Assembly (NCBI RefSeq): GCF_002483205.1 | Contig: NZ_DLHM01000001.1 | Coordinates: 310,001-374,000, forward strand | Direction of reading: 5' to 3' | Length of the DNA: 64,000 nucleotides | Source: Flavihumibacter sp. UBA7668 | GTDB lineage: Bacteria; Bacteroidota; Bacteroidia; Chitinophagales; Chitinophagaceae | In this document: positions 9,902-19,830 of the stretch, piece after piece | How positions within the stretch are numbered: the first letter of the stretch is position 1 | Layout: each line of letters starts with the position of its first letter | Notes under the pieces: model-generated | The model's database searches: none | What the model was told of the DNA's origin: nothing | The model's input: only the letters and a program-made list of their open reading frames with translations | Translations under genes and position numbers: made by a program

Positions 9902-10195
9902 TTATTCTTTATTCCATACATCCGCATATTCCTCCGGATGTCGTTTGAATTGGGCATGAACATAAGGACAAAGGGGAATGACTTTTAAGCCGTTCTTCCT
10001 TGCATATCCGACCATTTCATTTAGAAGCATTTTTGCGTATCCTTTTCCTTCTGCTTTTTCAGCAACTTCGGTATGATAAACGGTTAGATTGCTACCGGAT
10101 ATACTTACTTCCATTTCGCCAAGCCGTTCATCGCTTTCCATTATATAAAAATGACCATATCCCTTCTCATCTATTGCTTGTAGTATTTCTTTCAT
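9902..10195 (-). CDS. Small GNAT-fold N-acetyltransferase (YjdJ type)
   Basis: 97 residues covering a minimal GNAT fold. GEMEVSISGSNLTVYHTEV forms the central strands, AEGKGYAKMLLNEMVGYARKNG is the acetyl-CoA pyrophosphate-binding loop and helix, and VIPLCPYVHAQFKRHPEEYADV is the C-terminal strand with the conserved CPYV motif of the YjdJ/Acetyltransf_CG subgroup. The acceptor is not known for this subgroup. It lies just upstream of the broken SDR on the same strand, with a separate ring-cleaving dioxygenase upstream. Confidence 0.88.
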   Translation of the reverse strand: MKEILQAIDEKGYGHFYIMESDERLGEMEVSISGSNLTVYHTEVAEKAEGKGYAKMLLNEMVGYARKNGLKVIPLCPYVHAQFKRHPEEYADVWNKE

Positions 10196-10242
10196 AACTT
10201 ATTATTTGGCAGAGGCTCCCACACTTTCACAATACTTAAGTA

Positions 10243-11220
10243 TTATTCTTTGATGAATTCTTTTGTACTTCTAACTGTATCAATGGGCCGAACAGAATTT
10301 TCTATTACCACACGTTGCGGTTCGAGAAACGGAGGTAATGACAATTTCTCTCCCAGGGTTTCATATGGTTCGTCACCCATAAAACCTGGACCATCTGTTG
10401 CAAACTCAAATAAGATCTGCGGAGCCACTCTTGCATACAACGACTGAAAAAAGAAGCGATCTACAAAACCGGAATTAGGGAGCCTTATTTGATTTAACCA
10501 GTCAATCCATTCCTTCAGTTCTTCAGTATTTTCCACCCGAAATGCCGCATGATGTACAGTACCAAAGCCTTGTCGGGCTTCCGGCATTTCCGTATTATGT
10601 TCAACTATAACAGCAGCACCATTTCCGCCTTCGCCCATTTCGAATAGGTGAAAAGGTCCTTCCTGTGCCGTTTCTGTAAACTTTAGGGCTGATACAAACA
10701 TTGCTTTCAATGCTTCAAAATTAGATATACAAACAAAAACCGGACCCAAGCCCGTTATGGCATGCTCTAATGGAATAGGTCCTTTTTGCCAGGGCGTACC
10801 GGATGCGATCCCATGATTACCTTCATCTGAAATCAATTGATATTGCTGCTCATCAAAATCAGTAAACGAAATAGTTTTCCTGCCGAATTGTGCTATAATT
10901 CCGGTGTGCGTAACTTTCAACCGATCAAATCGGCGTTCCCAATACATTAAGGCAGCATCACTGGGCACCCGGAAGGATGTTTTTGAGATTTCATTTTTGC
11001 CATGTACAGCCTTTTTCATACCGGGAAAGTCGAAGAAAGTCATGTCCGTTCCGGCACTGCCTTTATCATCTGCAAAAAACAAATGATAGGTTTGAATATC
11101 GTCCTGATTGACTGTTTTTTTCACCAAACGCATTCCTAATACGTTAGTGAAAAAATCATAAATTTTTTCCGCGCTGCTGGTAATGGCAGTTACGTGGTGC
11201 ACTCCTTTAAGTGATTTCAT
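10243..11220 (-). CDS. Ring-cleaving dioxygenase of the MhqO/glyoxalase (VOC) family
   Basis: 325 residues with two VOC modules. The first starts GVHHVTAITSSAEKIYDFFTNVLGMRLVKKTVN, the second near residue 153 (LEHAITGLGPVFVCISN), and FGTVHHAAFRV gives a further metal-binding histidine pair. The overall order matches MhqO-type proteins, which are linked to detoxification of hydroquinones and azo or aromatic electrophiles. It is a cytosolic metal-dependent enzyme. The gene is next to an SDR oxidoreductase and 1.1 kb from a CatE-like VOC gene, so the three may act on quinone-type compounds; this is inferred from context. Confidence 0.85.
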   Translation of the reverse strand: MKSLKGVHHVTAITSSAEKIYDFFTNVLGMRLVKKTVNQDDIQTYHLFFADDKGSAGTDMTFFDFPGMKKAVHGKNEISKTSFRVPSDAALMYWERRFDRLKVTHTGIIAQFGRKTISFTDFDEQQYQLISDEGNHGIASGTPWQKGPIPLEHAITGLGPVFVCISNFEALKAMFVSALKFTETAQEGPFHLFEMGEGGNGAAVIVEHNTEMPEARQGFGTVHHAAFRVENTEELKEWIDWLNQIRLPNSGFVDRFFFQSLYARVAPQILFEFATDGPGFMGDEPYETLGEKLSLPPFLEPQRVVIENSVRPIDTVRSTKEFIKE

Positions 11221-11289
11221 TGTTTATTGCTTGTAATAGTATAACAATTACAGTATTTTAAATGTCATTTTGTAATTAATCTGGATACA

Positions 11290-12081
11290 TTATACATTAC
11301 CATAGACATTCGATTCACCACCATCAATGGCAATAGTTTGTCCATTTACATAAGACGCATCTTCACTTAAAAGAAATGCAACCACTTTAGCTACCTCCTG
11401 TGGTAATCCCAATCGTTTAACAGGGTTGCGTTGTGCATATTCTGTTTCTGCCGCTTTGGGATCTGCGGGATTAACCTGCCTGAAGGCTTCTGCAACCATT
11501 GGTGTAAGAATCGCTCCAGGTGCAACCGCATTTGTGTTGATGCCAAACCGCCCATATTCAAGGGCTGCATTTTTTGTCATACCTGAAACCGCATGTTTAC
11601 TTGCAACATAAGGAATTTGGTTAAGTACGCCTCGAATACCACCAACAGAAGCAACATTTACAATGCGTCCGTACTTTTGTTTTTGCATTACAGGAATAAC
11701 ATAACGCATACCATAATAAACTCCCATCAGGTTAATGTCAATCACCTTTTTGAAAACACTAACATCATACTCAGTCATGCCGGCTTGTTTTCCTTCAATA
11801 CCTGCATTGTTGTACAATCCATCAATGCGGCCAAAAGATTTAACAGTTTCATCCACATAATTTTTTACGGCATCCTCTTTTGATACATCTGCAACTACAG
11901 CTAATATTTTTACGTCGGGAAAACTATTATTAATTTCTTTTTTCGCTTCCTCTAAACTCATTTCATTGTAATCTACTAGTGTTAAGTTTGCCCCTTGTGC
12001 TGCAAGTTCCTTTGCCGCTGCCAGACCAAGTCCCATTCCGGCACCTGTGACAATGATCGTTTTCCCTTTCATTTCGCTCAT
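11290..12081 (-). CDS. Short-chain dehydrogenase/reductase (SDR)
   Basis: 263 residues when started at MSEMKGKTIIVTGAG (12081). The open frame extends upstream to 12174 but those 31 residues do not match SDR enzymes, so the shorter start is chosen. TGAGMGLG is the nucleotide-binding glycine motif, NNAG follows near residue 95, ASVGG carries the catalytic Ser region and YVASKHAVSG is the YxxxK active site. The C-terminus VNGQTIAIDGG is standard. It is an NAD(P)-dependent oxidoreductase of unknown substrate, in the same orientation as the MhqO-type dioxygenase downstream. Confidence 0.9.
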   Translation of the reverse strand: MSEMKGKTIIVTGAGMGLGLAAAKELAAQGANLTLVDYNEMSLEEAKKEINNSFPDVKILAVVADVSKEDAVKNYVDETVKSFGRIDGLYNNAGIEGKQAGMTEYDVSVFKKVIDINLMGVYYGMRYVIPVMQKQKYGRIVNVASVGGIRGVLNQIPYVASKHAVSGMTKNAALEYGRFGINTNAVAPGAILTPMVAEAFRQVNPADPKAAETEYAQRNPVKRLGLPQEVAKVVAFLLSEDASYVNGQTIAIDGGESNVYGNV

Positions 12082-12340
12082 GGTTGTTTGTTTAAAATTA
12101 ATTAATAGGTTTAACCAGCCAGTTCTTTTGCTGCAGGGAACGGTGATAATGCAAATGATTGTGAAAATCTGCACCCACGAAATAGCATACTAAAAGTTAC
12201 GGAATTAATGTTACGACTACAAATTATTTAGCTTAGCTATCTGTTATTTTAAAAATTAAATAGCCGTAACCTCACAATCAGTTTCTAATAAGAATCCTAA
12301 AGTAAAGGCTGTTTCATTCAAAACCAGATGAATAATGAAA

Positions 12341-12835
12341 TTATTCTTCAATTAAGCTTTCCAATAAATTATCCAGATCAAGAGGCTTTGTAAACATGTC
12401 AATTGAACCATTGTCTTTTGTCGGCCAAAGTTCCCTGGGCCTATCCCAATATAACTCTACTCCGTTACCATCTGGATCGTCAAGATATATTGCCTCTGAT
12501 ACTCCATGATCGCTCGCTCCGGTAAATGGATAATAGGCTCTACGCAGCCGGTCGTATATTATTGCCAGGTCTTTTCTTGTTGGGTATAAAATTGCCGTAT
12601 GGTATAAACCAACACCATCCTTAGGTGCAGGTGGCAAACCTTTGCTGTGCCATGTATTTAAACCAATATGATGATGATAGCCACCGGCCGAAATAAATGC
12701 TGCCTGGCTGCCATATATCAAGGTTACTTCAAAACCTAATAAATCACGATAAAACTCAAGAGACCGATTGAGGTCAGCTACTTTCAAATGGACATGTCCT
12801 ATTCGCGTTTGTGCGGGTAATTTATACGCTTCCAT
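12341..12835 (-). CDS. VOC family protein, catechol-2,3-dioxygenase (CatE)-like
   Basis: 164 residues. RIGHVHLKVADLNRSLEFYRDLLGFEV opens the first VOC half, AGGYHHHIGLNTW gives a histidine cluster, and GLYHTAILYPTRKDL starts the second half ending in YLDDPDGNGVELYWDRP, where the Glu is the usual metal ligand. This matches the N-terminal half of CatE/YfiE-type dioxygenases, which are often about 280 residues, so the protein is a half-length form. It stands alone on the minus strand and may assist the nearby MhqO-type enzyme. Confidence 0.82.
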   Translation of the reverse strand: MEAYKLPAQTRIGHVHLKVADLNRSLEFYRDLLGFEVTLIYGSQAAFISAGGYHHHIGLNTWHSKGLPPAPKDGVGLYHTAILYPTRKDLAIIYDRLRRAYYPFTGASDHGVSEAIYLDDPDGNGVELYWDRPRELWPTKDNGSIDMFTKPLDLDNLLESLIEE

Positions 12836-13354
12836 TTTTAAGTAAATTAAATATTATTTTCTATCGTGTTGCTTTTAATTATATGAAAAAGGATACTGTT
12901 GGTTAAGTTTTGTATAGGTTAAGGCAGATATGCTGTTTTTTTTATTGGTGGCTATTATATTTCTCTTTTCGTTTCTATCAATCTTATACCGGGCTTAAAT
13001 CAATCTCATTCGGTGAATACCCAAAATATATTCCTCCAATATCGGTCGGCTCGTATTCAATAACGATAGTGCCTGAAGCAGATATTATTAAAACCAGTAG
13101 TGATATTTTTCATACCACTTGAAATTACATCAAAAAGTAAATGTAATATCCACCTTCCTCTAATTCGGTCTCAGTAAAGGACTATTGCATTGGGTCAAAT
13201 TTATCAAATAACTCACCTACACTCAATTTGAGATTAGAAATTCCTGTTTTAACAGCTAATCTAACAATTCCTTAATGGTAAGTGGCCGTCTTTTAGCCAT
13301 AGATTTGGCGGAAATTGCAATTTTTCGTGTATGCCTGCCCTTAAGGATATTTGC
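12836..13354. other. Gene-poor gap with possible coding debris
   Basis: About 500 bp with no intact gene. On the minus strand, 13300-13182 reads MAKRRPLTIKE and, after a one-base shift, VRLAVKTGISNLKLSVGEL to a stop, which looks like a short decayed reading frame. A further minus-strand stretch near 13120-12990 reads SGTIVIEYEPTDIGGIYFG to a stop. Neither could be assigned to a family. The plus-strand side must also contain the promoter of the ECF sigma gene. Confidence 0.35.
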
Positions 13355-13891
13355 ATGTTTGATAATATCTATAATGAGTACCATAACGCTGTTTATGGTA
13401 ATATTCTGCGTATCGTAAAAGATCCGGTTGCGGCTGAAGACATTCTGCAGGATGTATTCCTGGCCTTATGGGAAAATAAAAATGAGCTCGTCATGGATTC
13501 TGTTGGCGGCTGGCTCTTTACAGTAAGTTTCAATAAGTCCGTCAAATTCCTGCATCGTATAAAACGTCTGCCGCTGCTCTCCCCTGTGGAACTTTCCCAT
13601 ACGCTATGTGTGGAAGAAAATCCAGTTGATGAAGCCCATTTTGAATTCCGTTTAAAACTTATCGAAGATGCAGTTTCCAATTTGTCCTCGAGAAGGCGGG
13701 AAGTATTTCGTCTTTGTCGGTTCGAAGGCAAATCTGCGGAAGAAGCTGCTGCGCTTTTGAATATTTCAGTTCAGTCTGTACGGGATTACCTGAAGCAGTC
13801 TAACAGACAAATTAAGTCCTATTTGATTACGCGAAATGGTGAACTCACCATACTGAACGCCTTTCTCATCGATCTTTTACTGACGTCCTGA
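13355..13891 (+). CDS. ECF-type RNA polymerase sigma factor
   Basis: 178 residues when started at MFDNIYNEYHNAVYG; an upstream ATG at 13331 would add eight residues. Region 2 is seen in YGNILRIVKDPVAAEDILQDVFLALWENK and region 4 in LSSRRREVFRLCRFEGKSAEEAAALLNISVQSVRDYLKQS, a helix-turn-helix for the -35 element. It is followed 65 bp later by a FecR-type anti-sigma and then a SusC/SusD pair, the standard arrangement for cell-surface signalling in Bacteroidota. It should direct transcription of the downstream operon when FecR is inactivated. Confidence 0.93.
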   Translation: MFDNIYNEYHNAVYGNILRIVKDPVAAEDILQDVFLALWENKNELVMDSVGGWLFTVSFNKSVKFLHRIKRLPLLSPVELSHTLCVEENPVDEAHFEFRLKLIEDAVSNLSSRRREVFRLCRFEGKSAEEAAALLNISVQSVRDYLKQSNRQIKSYLITRNGELTILNAFLIDLLLTS

Positions 13892-13956
13892 ACAGGTAAC
13901 AATTTGATTACATTGAATAGCATCCCCTTTTTGTTCTTTTCGGGTATTTATACCAG

Positions 13957-14925
13957 ATGAAAGATTTACAGGAACAATTCTGGCAGGATTATCAATCAGG
14001 AAAGCGACACCTTTCAAAGGAGCAGTCTGCAGATATCCTGAATAAGCTGCACGGTAAAATAGGGTTTACTTCAGATAGGAAGATCATCCACCTAAAGGGA
14101 TCCCTGTTAACTTGTGTAATCGCCGCCGCTATACTAGGCTTACTACTTAGTATCAGCTGGCTTCGGAAATCACCGGAAAGTCAGGATCAATTGTCTGAAA
14201 ATCTTTTGCCTGATTTGGAAAGCGTAGGAATGATCTGGCATACTAATGTATCAGATACCAATCGCAACATTCGACTTTCAGATGGAACCCTGGTGTCACT
14301 ACATCCTGGTTCCTTGTTGAGAATGCATTCCCGGTTCTCTGTGGACCGAAGACCAGTGTGGCTGCAGGGTACAGCTATTTTTTCCGTTGTTAAAGACAGC
14401 ACACGCCCTTTCCAGGTTATCAGCCGCGATTGGGTTACAACAGCACTGGGAACCAGCTTCCTGGTTGATGGCAACGATCCGTCATTGTTACGTATAAAAC
14501 TGATGGAGGGCAGGGTAGTGATTCATGAAAATCGATCGTTAAATAATAAAAAGCCTGTGTACTTGTTGCCTGGTGAGGTTTTCGAATATAATCAAACGCA
14601 AAAAAAGATCACGCATATTATTCCCAAGCCTGCAAATTCGCACAGGAAAGATATTCCCACAATTGACCAAATCAAATTGCCAACAAAACCCACACCAGGA
14701 GAACTTGTCTTTGTTCAGCAAAATCTGGGTGAGGTGTTGAAACAATTGTCCACCTATTATAATGTTCGGTTTTTGTATCAGCAGAATGAATTAGACTCCT
14801 TGGAATTTACCGGCACGCTTACGCTGACTTCTAATCTTGCTGATTTATTGAATATCCTGGCCGCAGTGAATGGTGTGCGCTTTGAGAAAACCAAACAAGG
14901 CATATTGGTTAACGCAGAAAAATAA
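13957..14925 (+). CDS. FecR family anti-sigma factor
   Basis: 322 residues. A short cytoplasmic N-terminal part is followed by one membrane helix at about 46-66 (LTCVIAAAILGLLLSISWL). The periplasmic FecR domain includes NIRLSDGTLVSLHPGSLLRMHSRF and VITALGTSFLVDG-like VTTALGTSFLVDG. The C-terminal DUF4974/STN-like domain is ELVFVQQNLGEVLKQLSTYY to GILVNAEK. It restrains the ECF sigma factor encoded upstream and receives a signal from an outer-membrane transporter. It lies 11 bp before the susC gene. Confidence 0.93.
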   Translation: MKDLQEQFWQDYQSGKRHLSKEQSADILNKLHGKIGFTSDRKIIHLKGSLLTCVIAAAILGLLLSISWLRKSPESQDQLSENLLPDLESVGMIWHTNVSDTNRNIRLSDGTLVSLHPGSLLRMHSRFSVDRRPVWLQGTAIFSVVKDSTRPFQVISRDWVTTALGTSFLVDGNDPSLLRIKLMEGRVVIHENRSLNNKKPVYLLPGEVFEYNQTQKKITHIIPKPANSHRKDIPTIDQIKLPTKPTPGELVFVQQNLGEVLKQLSTYYNVRFLYQQNELDSLEFTGTLTLTSNLADLLNILAAVNGVRFEKTKQGILVNAEK

Positions 14926-14936
14926 TACAGATACAT

Positions 14937-17900
14937 ATGAGTACATTAACAAAAATGGCAGCTGGGCTGCTGGGGGGACTTATTTTTGTCCTGTTCGCAA
15001 ATAACACGCAGGCACAGCCTTCTGAAAAGATTTCGGGAATTGTGCTGGATCTTTCAGGTGAACCCCTAAGTGGCGTCAATATTACACTGATTGATTCATC
15101 GGGACAGCAAAAGACCTCCGCGTCAACAAATGCCTCCGGTGCTTTTCAGTTTATGAATCTGCCGGGTGGGGCAAAATATAAAATTACTGCTACCCATGTG
15201 GGTTATGAAGTATTCCAGCTCAATTCTTTCCTGATTCGTGAGGGTGTCAGGAATTCATTGGTTATTCGACTGAAGCCATTGGTTTCTGATTTAAATGATG
15301 TGGTGGTAATAGGTTATGGAAGCATCAGGAAATCAGATGTTACCGGGGCAGTAAGTTCCCTGAAGTCAGATAAAATCAATCAGGTTGCTGCAGGGGATGC
15401 CACCCAGGTTTTGCAAGGGCGCATCTCGGGTGTTACAGTACTGAGCCAGACCTGGAGACCCGGGAATATGGCCCAGGTAAGAATTCGTGGCAATCGCTCC
15501 ATCAACGCATCTAATGAGCCTTTGTATGTGGTAGATGGAATTCCTTTCTCTGATGCTATCAATGTGATTAGTCCAAATGATATTGAATCCATCGAAGTGC
15601 TGAAAGACGCTTCTGCAACAGCTATTTATGGTAATCGCGGAGCCAATGGTGTAATCCTGATTACCACTAAAAAAGGCGTAAAAGGTAAAAGCCAGGTGGA
15701 ATACAATGGCTATTATGGCATACAGAAAGATCGTCCCCTGCCTGCCCTTATGTCTGCCGCTGATTTTGTGGAATACTCCAGAGAAGCACAGCGGAACGCA
15801 CTTGGCGGAACATATAACAAGGAACCTAATAAAGAACTTGATTTTAAAAATGAACAGTTGGTGGCTACTCCATATATGCTGGCAAACATGGAAAGGGCAT
15901 GGGCTTCAGGTACCTATGATCCCACTCGTCTTATCAGTACAGACTGGATGGGTTATGGCATCCGGCAGGGGTCACAGCAAAATCACCAGATTAGTGTTAG
16001 CGGGGGGAATGATCGCACCCGTTTTCTTTTGTCAGCTGATTATTTCCGAAATGCAGGTGTGGTACGCGACCAGGATTTTACCCGGTATTCAGTTCGGATC
16101 AACGCTGAACATGCAGTAAGTGATATTATTAAAGTAGGCACACAAACTGTTTTTTCCAACTCCAGCCATAATGCAGGATGGGATGATGTATTCAGTGAAT
16201 ATGGTCTGAAAAGTTTTAACCCGCTGGCTTCTCCTTACGACGAAGATGGCAAAACTCTAACACTGTTCCCCACCAACAACACACGCACCCCAAATCCAAT
16301 AACCAATTTTGGAAATACTAAAAGAGTGAATAACAAAGACCGGTTCCTGGGGAATTATTATTTAGATATTACTCCTCTGAAATACCTGAACTTTCGTTCC
16401 AATTTTGGAATTGACTACAGCCATTTGCAACACTATGAATTCAATGCTGCGAATACGGCTTCAGCAGGCGGACAGGCTCCTTCCAGCGCCATCAATAGCG
16501 GTGTTCGAAAGTTTATGTACAATTTCGAAAACATTCTGAGCTATAACCGGAAGTTCAATAAGACACATTCCCTGAATGCTACCCTGGTACAATCCCTGCA
16601 GTCAGAAAAGACAGAATCTAATTCCATCTCTGTAAAGGATTTGCCCTATGATGAGCAGCTTTATTACAATGTTGGGAGCGCACTTATCATCAACGGCGTA
16701 GCCAGTAATTTATCCAAATGGAGCATTGCTTCTTTTATGGGAAGACTAAATTATGGCTATAAGGAAAAATACCTTGTCACAGCCAGCGCCCGATATGATG
16801 GTTCTTCAAGATTAGCCGAAGGGCGCAAATGGGTAATGTTTCCTTCCGTTGCACTTGCCTGGAGAATTAACAATGAACCCTTCCTTCGTAACAGCAATGT
16901 CCTGAGTGATCTGAAACTTCGGTTGGGATGGGGCCGAACTGGTAACTCGGCCATTAATCCATATAAAACATGGGGCAGCCTTTCAACCATCCGCTATGTA
17001 TTTGGCGATGCTTCTGTATTGGGATTCACTCCGCTGGAAATGATAAATCCCTCGCTTACCTGGGAAACTACCAGTCAATATAATCTGGGATTAGATTTCG
17101 GATTCCTGAAAAACCGCATTACCGGTAGCCTGGAATGGTATCGCCAGAATACCTACGATCTGCTGCTGAACCGGCAGTTACCGATGGTTTCAGGATTCTC
17201 GCAAGTATTGTCGAATATCGGAAGAACCATGAACCAGGGCATTGAACTGAACCTGCAAACGGTAAACCTTAAACGAAAAAATCTTGATTGGCGGAGCGAC
17301 TGGATATTTTCCATGAACAGGCAGGAGATCATTGAGTTATACAATGGTAAACAGGATGATGTGGGTGCCCGGTGGTTTATCGGAAAACCTGTGCAGGTGC
17401 ACTATGACCTGGGAGCTGACGGGGTCTGGCAGAATACTCCGGAAGACCTGGAATTAATGAGTAAGTTCAACAATAACGGTTCCACTTTCAAACCCGGCGA
17501 TATTCGTCCCAAAGATATAAATGACGATTTTAAAATTGATGCTAATGATCGTTATATCATTGGTCAGGTAGACCCAAAATGGACAGCCAGTCTGAATAAT
17601 ACCATCCAATACAAAAATTGGGATGCTTCCATTTTTGTATTGGCAATGGTTGGTCATACCCTTTATCACGATGTGGATATGCGCTTTGACGGCCGTTATA
17701 ATCAACCGAAACTGGATTACTGGACACCTGTAAATCCTTCCAAAACCTATCCTCGGCCACTCCTTGGAACTGCAGGATTGAATTACCTGAGCACACTCAA
17801 TTATTATGATGCGAGTTTCTTCAGAATAAGAAATATATCCTTAGGATACACCCTTCCGTCCCAAACGCTTTCAGCTTTGAAAGCCAAACGCCTTCGCATA

Positions 17901-18023
17901 TATGGCAGCGTGCAAAATCCATTGCTGACAACCAGATTCCCCGGTTCCGATCCAGAGGGCGCTACCGGTTTTAATGAACCCGCTTCAGTAACCTGGTTGA
18001 TGGGTATCAATCTTCAGTTTTAA
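14937..18023 (+). CDS. SusC/RagA family TonB-linked outer-membrane protein
   Basis: 1028 residues. Signal peptide to about residue 27 (NTQAQ), carboxypeptidase-regulatory-like domain (KISGIVLDLSGEPLSGVNI), TonB-box-like DVVVIGYGSIRKSDVTG, plug (SINASNEPLYVVDGIPF, IESIEVLKDASATAIYGNRG) and a barrel ending TWLMGINLQF. No STN domain is visible between the signal peptide and the CarboxypepD-like domain, although transporters that signal to FecR often carry one. It is the import channel of the sigma-FecR-SusC-SusD-GDPD locus, with susD 20 bp downstream. Confidence 0.95.
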   Translation: MSTLTKMAAGLLGGLIFVLFANNTQAQPSEKISGIVLDLSGEPLSGVNITLIDSSGQQKTSASTNASGAFQFMNLPGGAKYKITATHVGYEVFQLNSFLIREGVRNSLVIRLKPLVSDLNDVVVIGYGSIRKSDVTGAVSSLKSDKINQVAAGDATQVLQGRISGVTVLSQTWRPGNMAQVRIRGNRSINASNEPLYVVDGIPFSDAINVISPNDIESIEVLKDASATAIYGNRGANGVILITTKKGVKGKSQVEYNGYYGIQKDRPLPALMSAADFVEYSREAQRNALGGTYNKEPNKELDFKNEQLVATPYMLANMERAWASGTYDPTRLISTDWMGYGIRQGSQQNHQISVSGGNDRTRFLLSADYFRNAGVVRDQDFTRYSVRINAEHAVSDIIKVGTQTVFSNSSHNAGWDDVFSEYGLKSFNPLASPYDEDGKTLTLFPTNNTRTPNPITNFGNTKRVNNKDRFLGNYYLDITPLKYLNFRSNFGIDYSHLQHYEFNAANTASAGGQAPSSAINSGVRKFMYNFENILSYNRKFNKTHSLNATLVQSLQSEKTESNSISVKDLPYDEQLYYNVGSALIINGVASNLSKWSIASFMGRLNYGYKEKYLVTASARYDGSSRLAEGRKWVMFPSVALAWRINNEPFLRNSNVLSDLKLRLGWGRTGNSAINPYKTWGSLSTIRYVFGDASVLGFTPLEMINPSLTWETTSQYNLGLDFGFLKNRITGSLEWYRQNTYDLLLNRQLPMVSGFSQVLSNIGRTMNQGIELNLQTVNLKRKNLDWRSDWIFSMNRQEIIELYNGKQDDVGARWFIGKPVQVHYDLGADGVWQNTPEDLELMSKFNNNGSTFKPGDIRPKDINDDFKIDANDRYIIGQVDPKWTASLNNTIQYKNWDASIFVLAMVGHTLYHDVDMRFDGRYNQPKLDYWTPVNPSKTYPRPLLGTAGLNYLSTLNYYDASFFRIRNISLGYTLPSQTLSALKAKRLRIYGSVQNPLLTTRFPGSDPEGATGFNEPASVTWLMGINLQF

Positions 18024-18043
18024 CTCCATTAAAAAAGAACACA

Positions 18044-19825
18044 ATGAAAAGATCCATATTATATTTTTTGCTACCGGGATTTATTTTTTGTCTGGGCTCC
18101 TGCAAAAAATACCTTGAAGAAAAGGTAGTGTCAAATGTGTCGTATCAGTTATATACAACCGAAAAAGGAATCGAAGGGGCATTGACAGCCGCCTATAATA
18201 CTTTTCGGTTGGGCGTTTCAGGCGAAAGAGCGCTAACCTTCAGTGATGCCGGTACGGATTTGTTTACCCTGGGCTCCGATGGTAACCAGCCTTTCAACCT
18301 CTACCTGGGAACCCTTTCTTCGCTCGAAGGAAAAATTAATGATTATTGGAATTACCATTACAAAGGCATTTCAGAGTGTAATTTGGTAACTACTTACCTG
18401 CCAGGTGTTTCAATGAATGAATCGCGTAAATCGGTTCTTGCAGCTGAAGCAAGATTTCTTCGGGCACTTTATTATTTCGACCTTGTCCAGCACTATGGTA
18501 AAGTGCCCCTGGTATTGGAATCCTCTGACAAAATAATTACCAGTTTTAAGCGGGCGCCAATAAGTGAAATTTACGAAGCAGTTATTTCGGATCTGGTGTA
18601 TGCATACGATCAGTTACCCATAACAGTTACGGCTCGTGGACGTGCTACAAAAGCTGCCGCGGCTCACCAGTTGGCCAAAGTGTACATGACTCGCTCCAGT
18701 GCTATTACCGCAGAACAAAGATTAGCGCGTGGTTCAAAAAATACTGATTTGGACAGTGTTATTCATTATGCAGGAAAAATTATCAACAAAGATCTTGGAA
18801 ATTTTTCCCTGGTTACTGATTTCGCAAATTTATTTGATATGAAAAATCAGGTGAACTCAGAAGTTATTTTTGCTATTCAGTTTACTACTGATATGCTGAA
18901 CAACGGCAGCGGAAACCAAATGCATCTGTACCATGTTCCTCAGTATGATGCCATAAATACCAAAATCCTGGCACGCTCCATAGAATATGGCCGACCATAT
19001 CGCAGGGTAAGACCAACTCCTTATGTCTATAATGAACTTTTTGGCGATACCCGGAAATATGACTCCCGCTTTGCTAAAAGTTTTTACTGGGCCTATCTGG
19101 CCAATAAAGCTGCCAATAGTATTGAAACCCTGGCCGGTAATAAAGTGGACGTAAAAGTGGGTGATACCGCAGTCTATTTTACGCCGGAGTATTTTGCAAC
19201 TGACCATGATTATACTTCGGCCACTCAGCTGCAAAATCGCTTTCCTTATTATTTCCCCCTCAACTTCTACCTGCCATTTACCAGGAATTACCTCTTCCCG
19301 GGACTGAAAAAGTGGAACGATCCATTACGTCCTACCACAAATGAAACAAATGGCTCACGCGATTGGGTGGTGATGCGCTATGCAGAAACATTACTGCTAA
19401 TGGCAGAAGCTTATGGAAGAAAAGGTGATTTTGAATCCGCCCTGCCTTTTATTAACCAGGTAAGGGAACGTGCCGCCTATAAAACGGGCGAACTTAAAAC
19501 AACCCAGTACTGGACTTTTGAAGGAGGGCGCTATGAAGATCGCATGCTGTCAACTGTTGGAAACATGAAAGTGAATGTTTCCAATATTAGCGGGAGGTTT
19601 GTTGATTTTATATTGGAAGAACGCGGACGGGAATTCCTGGGTGAATTGAACAGATGGGAAGACCTCGTTCGATGCGAGAAACTGGTAGAACGTGTTCTCC
19701 TGTATAACCCTGATGCCGTAAACATTCGGGACTTCCATGTCCTTCGACCTATTCCTCAAACGCATATCGACCGGCTTGATCCTAAAGGAAGTCCGGCTGA
19801 AGAACAAAATATTGGTTATTACTAA
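18044..19825 (+). CDS. SusD/RagB family outer-membrane lipoprotein
   Basis: 593 residues, at the long end for SusD proteins. The lipobox is CLGSC (Cys20), followed by KKYLEEKVVSNV. SusD motifs include LAAEARFLRALYYFDLVQHYGKVPL and YAETLLLMAEAYGRKGDFE, and the C-terminus LRPIPQTHIDRL is characteristic. It binds the substrate of the partner SusC on the cell surface. It lies between susC and the phosphodiesterase gene with a 5-bp gap to the latter, so they are almost surely co-transcribed. Confidence 0.94.
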   Translation: MKRSILYFLLPGFIFCLGSCKKYLEEKVVSNVSYQLYTTEKGIEGALTAAYNTFRLGVSGERALTFSDAGTDLFTLGSDGNQPFNLYLGTLSSLEGKINDYWNYHYKGISECNLVTTYLPGVSMNESRKSVLAAEARFLRALYYFDLVQHYGKVPLVLESSDKIITSFKRAPISEIYEAVISDLVYAYDQLPITVTARGRATKAAAAHQLAKVYMTRSSAITAEQRLARGSKNTDLDSVIHYAGKIINKDLGNFSLVTDFANLFDMKNQVNSEVIFAIQFTTDMLNNGSGNQMHLYHVPQYDAINTKILARSIEYGRPYRRVRPTPYVYNELFGDTRKYDSRFAKSFYWAYLANKAANSIETLAGNKVDVKVGDTAVYFTPEYFATDHDYTSATQLQNRFPYYFPLNFYLPFTRNYLFPGLKKWNDPLRPTTNETNGSRDWVVMRYAETLLLMAEAYGRKGDFESALPFINQVRERAAYKTGELKTTQYWTFEGGRYEDRMLSTVGNMKVNVSNISGRFVDFILEERGREFLGELNRWEDLVRCEKLVERVLLYNPDAVNIRDFHVLRPIPQTHIDRLDPKGSPAEEQNIGYY

Positions 19826-19830
19826 ATTGA

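Noticed and set aside
12082..12174. 31-residue N-terminal extension of the SDR at 11290
   Set aside because: SDR enzymes begin just before the TGAGMGLG motif, and the extension has no similarity to a signal or domain.
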